Shown here: one piece after another, positions 9,980 to 20,582 of the stretch
How the letters are laid out: the number at the start of each line of letters is the position of its first letter
How positions within the stretch are numbered: the first letter of the stretch is position 1
Source of the DNA: Paramoeba atlantica
Lineage: Eukaryota > Discosea
Assembly (NCBI GenBank): GCA_977017575.1
Contig: CDRNVI010000021.1
Span: 718,440 to 782,439 of the forward strand
DNA: 64,000 nt
Direction of reading: 5' to 3'
Notes under the pieces: generated by a model
The model's input: the letters and a program-made list of their open reading frames with translations, nothing else
Told to the model about the DNA's origin: nothing
Database searches by the model: none
Position numbers and translations under genes: made by a program

Positions 9980-10115
9980 AATGAAACAAAGCTTCAAAAA
10001 AAATTGTTTGTACGTCACGAAAAAAAATCGAAAAAGTGTTCTATTGGTTCATAAAAGTGCTCATTGAACCATAGAACCACTGAACACACACAAATTCATA
10101 GAACACATAGGTATG

Positions 10116-10340
10116 GTAGGCATGCATTCAAGGGTACAGAACGTATTGCGTAAAGAATGCGACTCCAACTACACCATTCGTCCGACACAAAAAAGCCCCT
10201 TGGGGTCCAAAAAATACCTTTTCGCATTTTTTGGTCCAGAATGGGTCATTTTGGGAGGCGTACCAAGGCTGGAAGAAGTGATATCCTGCGAAAAAAACTT
10301 TAGTTTACTTTATTTTTCCTTTTCACTTTTTTAAAGGGAC
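10116..10340 (+). repeat. Right part of the diverged array-type unit body
   Basis: Continues the body interrupted at 8548. AGAATGCGACTCCAAC, CGACACAAAAA and GGTCATTTTGGGAGGCG all match the 16-20 kb units. Confidence 0.65.
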
Positions 10341-10857
10341 TGACGGCTCTTTAGCACATTTACATTTTGAACGTACACATCCTATGTTACATACAGGGGT
10401 GGCTAATTTTGGAAAATAGTACGCATTCGAGTGCTCTCGAACAGACGAACAGTCCTTGCCATCCCATTGGGTAAATCAAGCTCAGATCGGAGCCGTCGCT
10501 TCAAAACGACCACATCCAATTTCCCGTTTGTTAAAAACGAGTTCCGTGACAAAACATTTCGCAAGGTAAATGGTTCTTCGGACTCTTTCTCTTCGGCTGC
10601 ATCTTCATCTTCAAGTCCCCAATAGTCCTCTACACTGCTGGTAATGCTCCCTCTCCACGTATGAAGAAACGCGGACGTCCAGAAGGATCACAGGCTCCCC
10701 CACGTACAGTCGAACCTCATATTTGGAGGACTTAAAACCGCTTTTTACAGTTTTAAAGTTTTTACAGTAAAGAACTGACAGCTTTTTAAGTGCTCTATAC
10801 CAACTAAGAAGCCCCTTAAACTACCGTACGTACTTCTAAAGACGACATTTTTACTTG
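10341..10857. other. Repeat-derived spacer with a lone TIR end
   Basis: Contains a single end of the CATACAGGGGTG TIR family at about 10388-10440. The rest holds no recognisable gene; one 64-codon frame at 10431-10625 is Ser-rich and unsupported. Confidence 0.45.
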
Positions 10858-10960
10858 CGTTTTTCTCCTATTTAAATATTATAGCGTTAACGCTATATTA
10901 TTTAAATACAAACTTTAACACTATATTATTTAAATAGCGATTTAAATAATACACCGTTCC
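10858..10960 (-). repeat. AT-rich minisatellite (TATTATTTAAAT type)
   Basis: Several ~20-bp units around CGCTATATTATTTAAA, ending next to CCGTTCCCCGGGTTA. It is the inverted, diverged counterpart of the array at 13888-14200, which starts with AACCCGGGGAACGG. Confidence 0.6.
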
Positions 10961-10964
10961 CCGG

Positions 10965-11062
10965 GTTATATTACTGTGTTCCTCTTTATATTTTCACTGT
11001 TTTTGTTCACTTTTTTTTCAATAATGGAGTGTAGAGCGATAGTTATACAACCACCGCAATTG
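10965..11062 (+). repeat. Tail module of the foldback-headed element
   Basis: TATTACTGTGTTCCTCTTTA through to CAACCACCGCAA, matching the module at the ends of the tandem units. It directly abuts the GAGGGAGATAC-headed element that follows. Confidence 0.65.
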
Positions 11063-12599
11063 AGGGAGATACGGTGAGTATCTAACTCGCTTACTAAGGT
11101 TAATTCCGCGAGCTCAAAATGGGCATAAAACGAGCACAAAAACAATTTTTTTTAAAATTTTAAAAACAGAGGTATGGCTCATCAATGAATCTCTGTAATA
11201 CTCCAAAAATGAAAACAATCGAGTCCGGTCAGCAGTTTTTAGAATCCTTTTACGAAAACGGCGACTCGGAATGCGGCTCAGAGGCGGACAATTCAAATCC
11301 ATAAAAACGCGAAGATCCTTGATTATATTCCCAAAATTGACAGACTACAGCTGTTTCAAAGTTTGTGGAATATTTTTGAGCTCCTAAACTAACTTTCAGA
11401 ATTATTGTTTTTTTTGAAACGCATTTCACTCGCCGACGGCATAACAAATGAACGAAAAAAAGGTATGATTTTCTCAGCCTTGGAAAAGTGGCCAGCTGGC
11501 CCCTGGCACAATGGTGAGCCGGCCACCGCCTCTAAAAATGGCCGGCTGACTACCAAAAATTGCAATTTGTATTTCGTATACGTAAGATGAATGGCAGCGT
11601 CCAAAAAAAAGCCGCAAGCTGGCCACCTCCTGCATGAAAGGGCAGCTGGCCACTTTTTCAGGGGGTGGCCAGCTGACCACTTTTTCAGTGGGTGGCCACT
11701 GAAACGCATCTGGCCAGGTGGCCACTTTTTCGAGTGGTGGCCAGCTGGCCACTTTTTCGGAGGGCGGCCAGGTGACCACATTTTCAGTGGATGGCCAGGT
11801 GGCCACTTTTTCAGTGGATGGTCAAGTGGGCCAACTTTTCCAGAGGGTGGCCAGGTGGCCACTTTTTCAGAGGGTGGCCAGGTGGGCCAACTTTTCCAGA
11901 TGGTGACCAGGTGGCCACTTTTTCAGTGGGTGGCCAGCGGGCCACTTTTTCAGAGGGTGGTCAGCTGACCACTTTTTCAGGGGGCGGCCAGGTGACCACA
12001 TTTTCAGTGGATGGCCAGGTGGCCACTTTTTCAGTGGATGGCCAGCTGGCCACTTTTTCAGAGGGTTGCCAAGTGGGCGAACTTTTCCAGAGGGTGACCA
12101 GGTGGCCACTTTTTCAGAGGGTGGCCAAGTGGGTCAACTTTTTCAGGGGGCGGCCAGGTGACCACTTTTTCAGTGGATGGCCAGCTGGCCACTTTTTCTT
12201 AGGGTGGCCAGCTGGCCACTTTTTCAGTGGGTGGCCAGGTGGCCACTTTTTCAGAGGGTGGCCAGCGGGCCAGTTTTTCAGGGGGCGGCCAGGTGACCAC
12301 TTTTTCAGTGGATGGCCAGCTGGCCACTTTTTCAGAGAGTGGCCAGCTGACCACTTTTTCAGTGGGTGGCCAGGTGGCCACTTTTTCAGAGGGTGGCCAG
12401 GTGGCCACATTTTCAGTGGGTGGCCAACTGGGCAATTTTTCAGAGGGTGGCCAGCTGGCCACTTTTTCAGGGGGTGGCCAGCTGACCACTTTGTCAGAAG
12501 CCAATTTTGAGAAGAAGGTTGGCATTGTTTTGCCAATTCTTACTGCGAGAACGCCCACGAAATTTACTGATCGATACGACAAAACTGTTTTTGTAGTAT
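11063..12599 (+). mobile_element. Element X1 with GGCCAGCTGGCC minisatellite
   Basis: The head TTGAGGGAGATACGG, GTATCTAACTCGCTTACTAA and GGTTAATTCC is shared with 41232-41280. It is followed in both places by a ~400-bp AT-rich segment, a GGCC(A/G)GCTG site with ACCAAAAA, a Thr/Tyr-less AT-rich GTAT stretch, and then a large minisatellite. The head can form a small hairpin (AGATAC/GTATCT). Boundaries on the right are uncertain; the palindromic MITE at 12600 gives an upper limit. No protein is recognised. Confidence 0.5.
11636..12498 (+). repeat. 27-bp minisatellite, about 30 units
   Basis: The unit is TGGCCAG(C/G)TGGCCA plus a ~13-bp spacer of the type CTTTTTCAGNGGG. The 14-bp core is a perfect palindrome when C is present. 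The 27-bp period is a multiple of three, so several frames on both strands stay open and give 9-residue repeats (for example GGQVATFSE). I read these as by-products, not genes. Mutated variants (GTGACCAC, GTGGGCCAAC) are interspersed. Confidence 0.85.
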
Positions 12600-12803
12600 C
12601 CAGGTATAAAGGGGCGAGGGAGATACGAAGCAACAGATGTAGTAGATGCCGACTGAAAAGAAATCGTATCTCCCTGCACGAAGTTGGCTGCAATCTAGCA
12701 AGCGCATATTGTAGGCATTTCTCGTGCAGGGAGATGTGATTTCTTTTCTGTGGGAATCTGCTACATCTGTTGCTTCGTATCTCCCTCGCCCCTTTATACC
12801 TGG
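12600..12803. mobile_element. 204-bp palindromic MITE, family B (diverged copy)
   Basis: Ends CCAGGTATAAAGGGGCGAGG and its complement, with arms of ~85-90 bp separated by a short centre (…GCAATCTAGCAAGCG…). It is a diverged relative of the palindrome repeated in the 46-64 kb array, sharing AAAGGGGCGAGGGAGATACG and AAGCAACA. Confidence 0.8.
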
Positions 12804-12938
12804 ATTACCAATTTAATATTAAATTCAAATTTGATTTCACTTATCACTATGGCGGAACTAAGCCCGGTTTACTTCAAAAGTAAATGACACCTTCTCTAAT
12901 AATCACTTTTACCTCCGTTTATATTAAAATTATACATT

Positions 12939-13607
12939 ATGGGCCTTTCTCACTCCAGTGGCTTGTCTCGAGATATGGAGCTGGAAAGAATCGCTAAGCA
13001 AAGAACTCTTGCGAAAGCGATTATTAATAAAAATCGTCAAAATTTGCAAATTGGTCTGCAAGGGATTCAAAAAAGTCAGCAATTTTACTATGTAGGAGTC
13101 TCCTATTACGCTTTGAGTATGGTCGGTTTCTCATTATCGATGTTAGGAGCCCGCACTAAGTTTCCTTCCCTTCAAAAGATTCCATGGATCGCCTTTACTG
13201 TGTCTGGCTATCTTTTAGGTGGTCAATTCTGGACGTTGCACCAGTACTATTTTCGTCATTCTGCTGCGTTGCTCGTGGAATCGATGAAAACAGAAATGAA
13301 CGAAAAAATAGAGCAATGTCCTTATCTATCTCAATATCGTGCTGAGATCAGTGCATTGGACAAGATACGGAAAGATTACCACTTGCCAAAAATTGAAAGT
13401 AAATCGAGCAAACAAAATTTCGGTATGGGTTTGTTTTCTCCTTCTCATATATCTTCAACGATTGAATCTAAGTCTAACAATTTTCCAACCGAAAATACCA
13501 TGGCATCAGAAGATCCGATGCGAAGTATAGAGGACGACATAGTCTCGCAGGTCTTGGAGCGAAATAAAGCGATGAATGCAGCCATTAATGTAAAATACAA
13601 TTCTTAG
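12939..13607 (+). CDS. PLGRKT-like (DUF2368) two-pass membrane protein
   Basis: A 222-residue protein. It starts MGLSHS, which fits the N-myristoylation pattern MGxxxS. A basic amphipathic region rich in Gln/Lys/Arg (residues 12-48) is followed by two hydrophobic segments, ~50-70 and ~81-103, separated by a short basic loop, and then HSAALLVESMKTEMNE. This order matches the plasminogen receptor (KT) family, whose human member (147 aa) begins MGFIFS and has the same paired segments and a LLERMKGEAE-like follow-on. The C-terminal ~70 residues are a Ser-rich extension not usual in the family. The metazoan plasminogen function should not be assumed here. The ATG at 12939 is the first in frame and gives the myristoylation motif. 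No intron seen. Confidence 0.6.
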   Translation: MGLSHSSGLSRDMELERIAKQRTLAKAIINKNRQNLQIGLQGIQKSQQFYYVGVSYYALSMVGFSLSMLGARTKFPSLQKIPWIAFTVSGYLLGGQFWTLHQYYFRHSAALLVESMKTEMNEKIEQCPYLSQYRAEISALDKIRKDYHLPKIESKSSKQNFGMGLFSPSHISSTIESKSNNFPTENTMASEDPMRSIEDDIVSQVLERNKAMNAAINVKYNS

Positions 13608-13769
13608 TCACCGTCTACTTTAAAAGCATAGAAAATTCATGCGCAGAAATTTTATGCGTAATCACATAATTTCTGATAACATTTTTTGCAGTCTTTTAAA
13701 CTTTGTCTTTTGTGTTATGTTAGCACTCTTTGCTAAAAAAGTTAGCCTGAATTGTGGGAGATACTATAG

Positions 13770-13887
13770 TACCGGATGCCCCCCAGTAAAAGAATGGTTT
13801 TTGGGTCGAAATGGCCAAATCTCTCTTACTGGGGGGGGTATGCTTTTTTGGCCAGTTTCCTCTTTTCTCCCAACTTTTGTCTAGTTT
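13770..13887 (+). repeat. Inverted-repeat element with CCCCCCAGTAA / TTACTGGGGGG ends
   Basis: Near-mirror ends around ~40 bp, followed by TATGCTTTTTTGGCCA and TTTCCTCTTTTCTCCCAACT. A second copy is at 40600-40722. Confidence 0.6.
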
Positions 13888-14200
13888 TTAACCCGGGGAA
13901 CGGTATATTATTCAATAACGCTACATTATTCAAATTACACTACATTATTCAAATTAACACTATATTATTCAATTTAACACTATATTATTCAAATAACGCT
14001 ATAATATTGAAATCGCCAATTTTTGGCATGATGGACCGGATTTTAGACAAACTTTTGCATTACCATCCACCAAAATCGCATTTTTCGCTACTCACGGCGC
14101 TACTTTATTCAAATTAACACTATAATATTCAAATTAACACTATATTATTCAAATAACGCTATATTATTCAAATAGAGCCGCATAATGCTATATTATTCAA
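13888..14200 (+). repeat. AT-rich minisatellite, ~20-bp unit
   Basis: Units of the type AACACTATATTATTCAAATT repeat in two blocks (13900-14010 and 14100-14200), separated by ~90 bp of unique sequence. Confidence 0.75.
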
Positions 14201-14201
14201 A

Positions 14202-14312
14202 CTTTTTTAGGCTGTTCGTTAAACGCGGTGGTTGTTTTCAACTTAGAAGCCACTCATGCTGCGCGTTTCGCGTTGAAAACTACCGCCGCGTTTAACGAAG
14301 AGCCTAAAAAAG
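14202..14312 (+). mobile_element. F111 foldback MITE, copy 2
   Basis: Full 111-bp foldback with one change in the left arm (GGCTGTTCG). It heads a diverged element body that runs to about 14732. Confidence 0.8.
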
Positions 14313-14732
14313 AAAAATCGCGAAAAGATCATGCATATTCGATTTTTTAGGGGGAAAAACCTCGATTTTTCGGCAAAAAATGCGAAATTTTAAACCGAAT
14401 TTATGCCGTTTTTGATGCCTTCCCAGTAGGAGACGGATCTGACGAAAAAAACGTCGTAGAATGGTAGCTGAGGTCCCATACTCCTAAAACACGTTTTAGG
14501 AATCGATTTTGGAAAAATAATATGTTTACTTTTTTTGGGGTCAAAAAGAAATTTTTTTGGTCACCCCAAAAGTTTCGGAAATTTTGACCTTGTCGGACCC
14601 CTCCTGCGCGTACCAGGGGGGGGCGGAAAATTATCGCCGCGGCCTACTCTACCACTTCCCTGCGCTCGATTTCGAAAAACAAAAAAATCGAAAAAAAAAT
14701 CGCGACGTATGCCCCCCCTGGACCCCCCACTC
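14313..14732 (+). repeat. Body of a diverged foldback-headed element
   Basis: Shares the segments AAAAGATCATG, CAGTAGG, AAACACGTTTTAGGA, CGGACCCCTCCTGCGCG and ATTATCGCCGCGGCCTACTC with the inverted copies at 36890-37267 and 37480-37886. Ends in a C-rich CCTGGACCCCCC tract. Confidence 0.7.
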
Positions 14733-14819
14733 GCACCCTTATCTGTCATAAACGCGGCACCCTTATCTGTCATAGAAACTCGCATCCTTATCTGTCATAC
14801 AGCACCCTTATCTGTCATA
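14733..14819 (+). repeat. Four short repeats at the LINE fragment 5' junction
   Basis: GCACCCTTATCTGTCATA occurs at 14733, 14757, 14782 (one change) and 14802, with 2-7 bp between copies, immediately before the truncated LINE. Confidence 0.75.
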
Positions 14820-14839
14820 ATAAATTTTCCACAGTTATT

Positions 14840-15865
14840 CGCGAAAACAGAGCCAGGTTGGTAGGGCACATGCTGAGACACGACACACCCTTCGCAAATG
14901 TCATGCTTTGGAGCACGAAAGAAAATGCTCGCATTAAATCACTTTCTGAAGCATGTGCGGAGGATCTTGGTATGGACGTAGCGGAGTTATGGGAATTGGC
15001 ACAGGATCGGGAAGCATGGTGTGCAGTAGTGGGGAACTTGCGAGAGCGCCTAGAACCAATTGCGCGCTACCGTCCGGTATCGTCCTATACGAAGACCGAG
15101 GTCAATAAGATTTTGCTGTCTCCCCAGCTTACCGAGCTAGAAAAATTCGAAGCTCTGCAATTCTATGAAGAAGGTAAGGAGCAATGGCCCGATCATGAGC
15201 TACTGCACATATATTGCGACGGTTCGATGTACCGCAGAGGAAACCATGTGGGAGCAGGAGCTGCCATAGTAATATGCCAAAGCGGATTTCTAAAGCTTAC
15301 TTCGAAAGAGAAACTAAGTCCCACGTATGCTACACCGATCAGAGCTGAACTACGAGCCTTTCTAAATGCACTTCGCACGGGGAGCATCAAAGGAATACCA
15401 GTAGTGATCCATGTAGATGCTGAGCACGTTTGGAATTTCTAGCACCGCATTCGTGTGCCTTGTCAGCTGGGAAATTATTCTGACTTCGACAACTCTGATC
15501 TCCTCATGGAAATCGGCGAACTAGCGGGTAAAATTCTCGATAGCCAAAAGGTCTTTGTGGTGAAGGTGCGCGCACACTCGGGAAATACGATGAATGATCT
15601 TGCGGACACCCTAGCAAAGGCAGCATGCGAACAAGACAGTACTACGCCAGAAACAACCTCAAACTATACAAAAACTCCTGCACGACAGTTGACGGACGTA
15701 ACAGAATGTAAACACACGTTCCGTGACAAAAATACATGCTTACATAAGTGCTGTAAGCGACACCTGAATAGTCAAGGCGAATGAAAGTCGAGCTTCATTT
15801 TCAGATTATATTTCTTTGTCATTACAGAAAATTCTCTAGTCACGACAGTGACGTATTATTATTAT
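14840..15865 (+). mobile_element. 5'-truncated LINE, RNase H end only
   Basis: The translated sequence RARLVGHMLRHD onward is collinear with the C-terminal part of the long LINE at 30162-35237 (there KIVGHMLRHSS). It includes the RNase H domain: IYCDGSM, AELRAFLNAL, VVIHVDAEHVWNF and VRAHSGNTMNDLADTLAKA. Everything upstream (endonuclease, reverse transcriptase) is missing. The 3' end carries a TATTATTATTAT tail just before F111 copy 3. Identity to the other LINE is moderate, so it is a different subfamily. Confidence 0.8.
14849..15784 (+). pseudogene. LINE ORF fragment with RNase H domain
   Basis: One reading frame runs through the region with a single in-frame TAG at 15440-15442, straight after the VWNF motif. 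The catalytic acidic residues of RNase H are visible (D in YCDGS, E in AELRA, D in HVDAEH, D in NDLADTLA). The last ~45 residues are a Cys/His-poor basic tail. Confidence 0.75.
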
Positions 15866-15976
15866 CTTTTTTAGGCTCTTCGTTAAACGCGGTGGTTGTT
15901 TTCAACTTAGAAGTCACTCATGCTGCGCGCTTCGCGTTGAAAACTACCGCCGCGTTTAACGAAGAGCCTAAAAAAG
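15866..15976 (+). mobile_element. F111 foldback MITE, copy 3
   Basis: Full 111-bp copy at the left end of the array, directly after the LINE TATTATTATTAT tail. Confidence 0.85.
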
Positions 15977-16716
15977 AAAATTTAGCCTGGAAAACGGGAA
16001 GATTATAGCCAAAAATAGCCGAATTTCGGGTAAAAATGGAGTGTTTTTCGCGTATTTTTGCTGTCAGAGCACTAAATCCGACATTTGCGCGTGGGAAATC
16101 ACTCGTAGGCATGAATGGAAGCCTACCGAACGTATTGGGTAGAGAATGCGACTCCAACCATACCATTCTTTCGACACAAAAATGCCCCTTTAGGTCCGAA
16201 AAATACTTTTTCACCTTTTTTAGTCAAAAATAGGTATTTTTGAGTGGCGCACCACGGTTCGAAGAAGGGACACCTTGCGAAAGCAACTGCGGAGAAAGCT
16301 AGTGTAGGTCCCAAACTATCAAAATACAATAGGGGAAACGATTTTGGAAAAATATTTTTTTTTGCCATTTTTTTCGCCAAGTTGAAATTTTTTTCAATTT
16401 TTTTTTCACCCCCGGGTAGGGGGATCGAAAATGCGCGCCAAGACGCCGGCTACCCTTTCTGCGGGTTTTTTTCGAAAACTAATTTTTTCGAAAAAATTTG
16501 CTCGACCATGACCCCCCCCCTGGACCCCCCCCTGGACCCCCCCCCTGGACCGCCCACCTGGCCCCCCCCTGGACCCCCCCCCTGGACCCCCCATTTTTTT
16601 CAATTTTTTTTTTTCTGTTTTGGACCACCGGAGCCCCCTTTTATATTTTTTTCTTCTATTGTATTACTGTGTTCCCCTTTATATTTTCACTGTTTTTGTT
16701 CACTTTTTTTTCAATT

Positions 16717-16827
16717 CTTTTTTAGGCTCTTCGTTAAACGCGGTGGTTGTTTTCAACTTAGAAGTCACTCTTGCTGCGCGCTTCGAGTTGAAAACTACCG
16801 CCGCGTTTAACGAAGAGCCTAAAAAAG
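16717..16827 (+). mobile_element. F111 foldback MITE, copy 4
   Basis: Full copy. Here the preceding tail module lacks its terminal hairpin and runs directly into the foldback. Confidence 0.85.
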
Positions 16828-17650
16828 AAAATTTATCCTGGAAAACGGAACGATTATAGCCAAAAATAGCCGAATTTCGGGTAAAAATTGGGTGATTTTT
16901 GGGTATTTTTGCTGTCAGAGCACTCAATCCGACATTTGCGCGTTGCAAATCACTCGTAGGCATGAATGGAAGCCTACCGAACGTATTGGGTAGAGAATGC
17001 GACTCCAACCATACCATTCTTTCGACACAAAAATGCCCCTTTAGGTCCGAAAAATACTTTTTCACCTTTTTTAGTCAAAAATGGGTCATTTTGAGGGGCG
17101 CACCACGGTTCGAAGAAGGGATACCTTGCGAAACCAACTGCGGAGAAAGCTAGTGTAGGTCCCAAACTATCAAAATACAATAGGGGAAACGATTTTGGAA
17201 AAATATTTTTTTTTGCCATTTTTTTCGCCAAGTTGAAATTTTTTTTCCGAGAAAATCCGAACTTGGCGGACCCGTCCTGCGGATACGCGGGGGGGTCACC
17301 CCAGGGTAGGGGGGTGGAAAATGCGCGCCAAGACCCCGGCTACCCTTTCTGCGGTTTTGTTTCGAAAACTAATTTTTTCGAAAAAATTTGCTCGACCATG
17401 ACGCCCCCCCCTGGACCCCCCCCCTGGACCCCCCCCTGGACCCCCCCGCTGGACCCCCCCCCTGGACCCCCCGATGGACCCCCCATTTTTTTTCAAATTT
17501 TTTTTCTCAGTTTTGGACCACCGGAGCCCCCTTTTATATTTTTTTCTTCTATTGTATTACTGTGTTCCCCTTTATATTTTCACTGTTTTTGTTCACGTTT
17601 TTTTTCAATAATCGAGTGTAGAGCGGTAGTTTTACAACCACCGCAATTTT

Positions 17651-17761
17651 CTTTTTTAGGCTCTTCGTTAAACGCGGTGGTTGTTTTCAACTTAGAAGTC
17701 ACTCATGCTGCGCGCTTCGCGTTGAAAACTACCGCCGCGTTTAACGAAGAGCCTAAAAAAG
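17651..17761 (+). mobile_element. F111 foldback MITE, copy 5
   Basis: Full copy. The complementarity extends outward to AATTTT on both sides. Confidence 0.85.
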
Positions 17762-18598
17762 AAAATTTAGCCTGGAAAACGGAAACGATTATAGCCAAAA
17801 ATAGCCGAATTTCGGGTAAAAATGGGGTGATTTTCGCGTATTTTTGCTCTCAGAGCACTAAATCCGACATTTGCGCGTGGGAAATCACTCGTAGGCATGA
17901 ATGGAAGCCTACCGAACGTATTGTGTAGAGAATGCGACTCCAACCATACCATTCTTTCGACACAAAAATGCCCCTTTAGGTCCGAAAAATACTTTTTCAC
18001 CTTTTTTAGTCAAAAATGGGTCATTTGGAGGGGCGCACCACGGTTCGAAGAAGTGATACCTTGCGAAAACAACTGCGGAGAAAGCTAGTGTAGGTCCCAA
18101 ACTATCAAAATACAATAGGGGAAACGATTTTGGAAAAATATTTTTTTTGTCATTTTTTTCGCCAAGTTGAAATTTTTTTTCAAAAAAAATTTTCCGAAAA
18201 AATCCGAACTTGGCGGACCCGTCCTGCGGAAACGCGGGGGGGTCACCCCCGGGTAGGGGGGTGGAAAATGCGCGCCAAGACCCCGGCTACCCTTTCTGCG
18301 GTTTTTTTTCGAAAACTAATTTTTTCGAAAAAATTTGCTCGACCATGAACCCCCCCCCTGGACCACCCCCCTGGACCCCCCCCTGGACCCCCCCGCTGGA
18401 CCCCCCCCCTGGACCCCCCGATGGACCCCCCATTTTTTTCAAATTTTTTTTCTCAGTTTTGGACCACCGGAGCCCCCTTTTATATTTTTTTCTTCTATTG
18501 TATTACTGTGTTCCCCTTTATATTTTCACTGTTTTTGTTCACGTTTTTTTTCAATAATCGAGTGTAGAGCGGTAGTTTTACAACCACACCGCAATTTT

Positions 18599-18709
18599 CT
18601 TTTTTAGGCTCTTCGTTAAACGCGGTGGTTGTTTTCAACTTAGAAGTCACTCATGCTGCGCGCTTCGCGTTGAAAACTACCGCCGCGTTTAACGAAGAGC
18701 CTAAAAAAG
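18599..18709 (+). mobile_element. F111 foldback MITE, copy 6
   Basis: Full copy heading the second dimer of the array. Confidence 0.85.
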
Positions 18710-19531
18710 AAAATTTAGCCTGGAAAACGGAAAGATTATAGCCAAAAATAGCCGAATTTCGGGTAAAAATTGGGTGATTTTTGGGTATTTTTGCTGTCAG
18801 AGCACTCAATCCGACATTTGCGCGTTGGAAATCACTCGTAGGCATGAATGGAAGCCTACCGAACGTATTGGGTAGAGAATGCGACTCCAACCATACCATT
18901 CTTTCGACACAAAAATGCCCCTTTAGGTCCGAAAAATACTTTTTCACCTTTTTTAGTCAAAAATGGGTCATTTTGAGGGCGCACCACGGTTCGAAGAAGG
19001 GATACCTTGCGAAACCAACTGCGGAGAAAGCTAGTGTAGGTCCCAAACTATCAAAATACAATAGGGGAAACGATTTTGGAAAAATATTTTTTTTGCCATT
19101 TTTTTCGCCAAGTTGAAATTTTTTTTCCGAGAAAATCCGAACTTGGCGGACCCGTCCTGCGGATACGCGGGGGGGTCACCCCAGGGTAGGGGGGTGGAAA
19201 ATGCGCGCCAAGACCCCGGCTACCCTTTCTGCGGTTTTGTTTCGAAAACTAATTTTTTCGAAAAAATTTGCTCGACCATGACGCCCCCCCCTGGACCCCC
19301 CCCCTGGACCCCCCCCTGGACCCCCCCGCTGGACCCCCCCCCTGGACCCCCCGATGGACCCCCCATTTTTTTCAAATTTTTTTTCTCAGTTTTGGACCAC
19401 CGGAGCCCCCTTTTATATTTTTTTCTTCTATTGTATTACTGTGTTCCCCTTTATATTTTCACTGTTTTTTGTTCACGTTTTTTTTCAATAATCGAGTGGT
19501 AGAGCGGTAGTTTTACAACCACCGCAATTTT

Positions 19532-19642
19532 CTTTTTTAGGCTCTTCGTTAAACGCGGTGGTTGTTTTCAACTTAGAAGTCACTCATGCTGCGCGCTTCG
19601 CGTTGAAAACTACCGCCGCGTTTAACGAAGAGCCTAAAAAAG
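19532..19642 (+). mobile_element. F111 foldback MITE, copy 7
   Basis: Full copy, same unit type as copy 5. Confidence 0.85.
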
Positions 19643-20471
19643 AAAATTTAGCCTGGAAAACGGAACGATTATAGCCAAAAATAGCCGAATTTCGGGTAAA
19701 AATGGGGTGATTTTCGCGTATTTTTGCTCTCAGAGCACTAAATCCGACATTTGCGCGTGGGAAATCACTCGTAGGCATGAATGGAAGCCTACCGAACGTA
19801 TTGTGTAGAGAATGCGACTCCAACCATACCATTCTTTCGACACAAAAATGCCCCTTTAGGTCCGAAAAATACTTTTTCACCTTTTTTAGTCAAAAATGGG
19901 TCATTTGGAGGGGCGCACCACGGTTCGAAGAAGTGATACCTTGCGAAAACAACTGCGGAGAAAGCTAGTGTAGGTCCCAAACTATCAAAATACAATAGGG
20001 GAAACGATTTTGGAAAAATATTTTTTTTGTCATTTTTTTCGCCAAGTTGAAATTTTTTTCAAAAAAAATTTTCCGAAAAAATCCGAACTTGGCGGACCCG
20101 TCCTGCGGAAACGCGGGGGGGTCACCCCCGGGTAGGGGGGTGGAAAATGCGCGCCAAGACCCCGGCTACCCTTTCTGCGGTTTTTTTTCGAAAACTAATT
20201 TTTTCGAAAAAATTTGCTCGACCATGAACCCCCCCCTGGACCACCCCCCTGGACCCCCCCATGGACCCCCCATTTTTTTCAATTTTTTTTTCAGTTTTGG
20301 ACCACCGGAGCCCCCTTTTATATTTTTTTCTTCTATTATATTACTGTGTTCCTCTTTATATTTTCACTGTTTTTGTTCACTTTTTTTTCAATAATCGAGT
20401 GTAGAGCGGTAGTTTTACAACCACCGCAATAATCCAGGGTAGAGCGGTAGTTTTACAACCACCGCAATTTT

Positions 20472-20582
20472 CTTTTTTAGGCTCTTCGTAAAACGCGGTG
20501 GTTGTTTTCAACTTAGAAGTCACTCATGCTGCGCGCTTCGCGTTGAAAACTACCACCGCATTTTACGAAGAGTCTAAAAAAG
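20472..20582 (+). mobile_element. F111 foldback MITE, copy 8
   Basis: Slightly diverged in both arms (CGTAAAACG at left and ATTTTACG at right). The two changes are complementary, so the hairpin pairing is kept. Confidence 0.85.

Larger units (their letters stand above)
8549..10115. mobile_element. TIR DNA transposon with subterminal repeats, non-autonomous
   Basis: The ends are inverted repeats, CCTACCTATGTGTTCTATGA at left and the complement of CATAGAACACATAGGTATG at right. Short direct and inverted copies of TGAACACATAGAAC-like sequence are scattered just inside both ends. It splits an F111-type unit body and is bordered by a 5-bp GTAGG duplication (8544-8548 and 10116-10120). No transposase is recognised. 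A second, inner TIR element lies at 9234-9979. The superfamily cannot be named from this evidence. Confidence 0.65.
15866..20582 (+). repeat. Higher-order tandem array of foldback-headed elements
   Basis: F111 heads recur at 15866, 16717, 17651, 18599, 19532 and 20472. Each ~0.85-0.95 kb unit runs: F111; body with AGAATGCGACTCCAACCATA, ATGCCCCTTTAGGTCCGAAA and GGCGGACCCGTCCTGCGG; a tract of CCCCCCCTGGAC repeats; and a tail module ending in the CAACCACCGCAA hairpin. Two unit types alternate. The units at 16717 and 18599 share CTGTCAGAGCACTCAATCC and CCCCAGGGTAGG. The units at 17651 and 19532 share GTATTGTGTAGAG and CACCCCCGGGTAGG. The true repeat is therefore a ~1.88-kb dimer. No protein-coding gene is supported in it. 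Confidence 0.88.

Noticed and set aside
11389-12693. Several long open frames on both strands across the 27-bp minisatellite
   Set aside because: The 27-bp period is divisible by three and the unit lacks stops in most frames, so open frames are expected. They give 9-residue repeats only.
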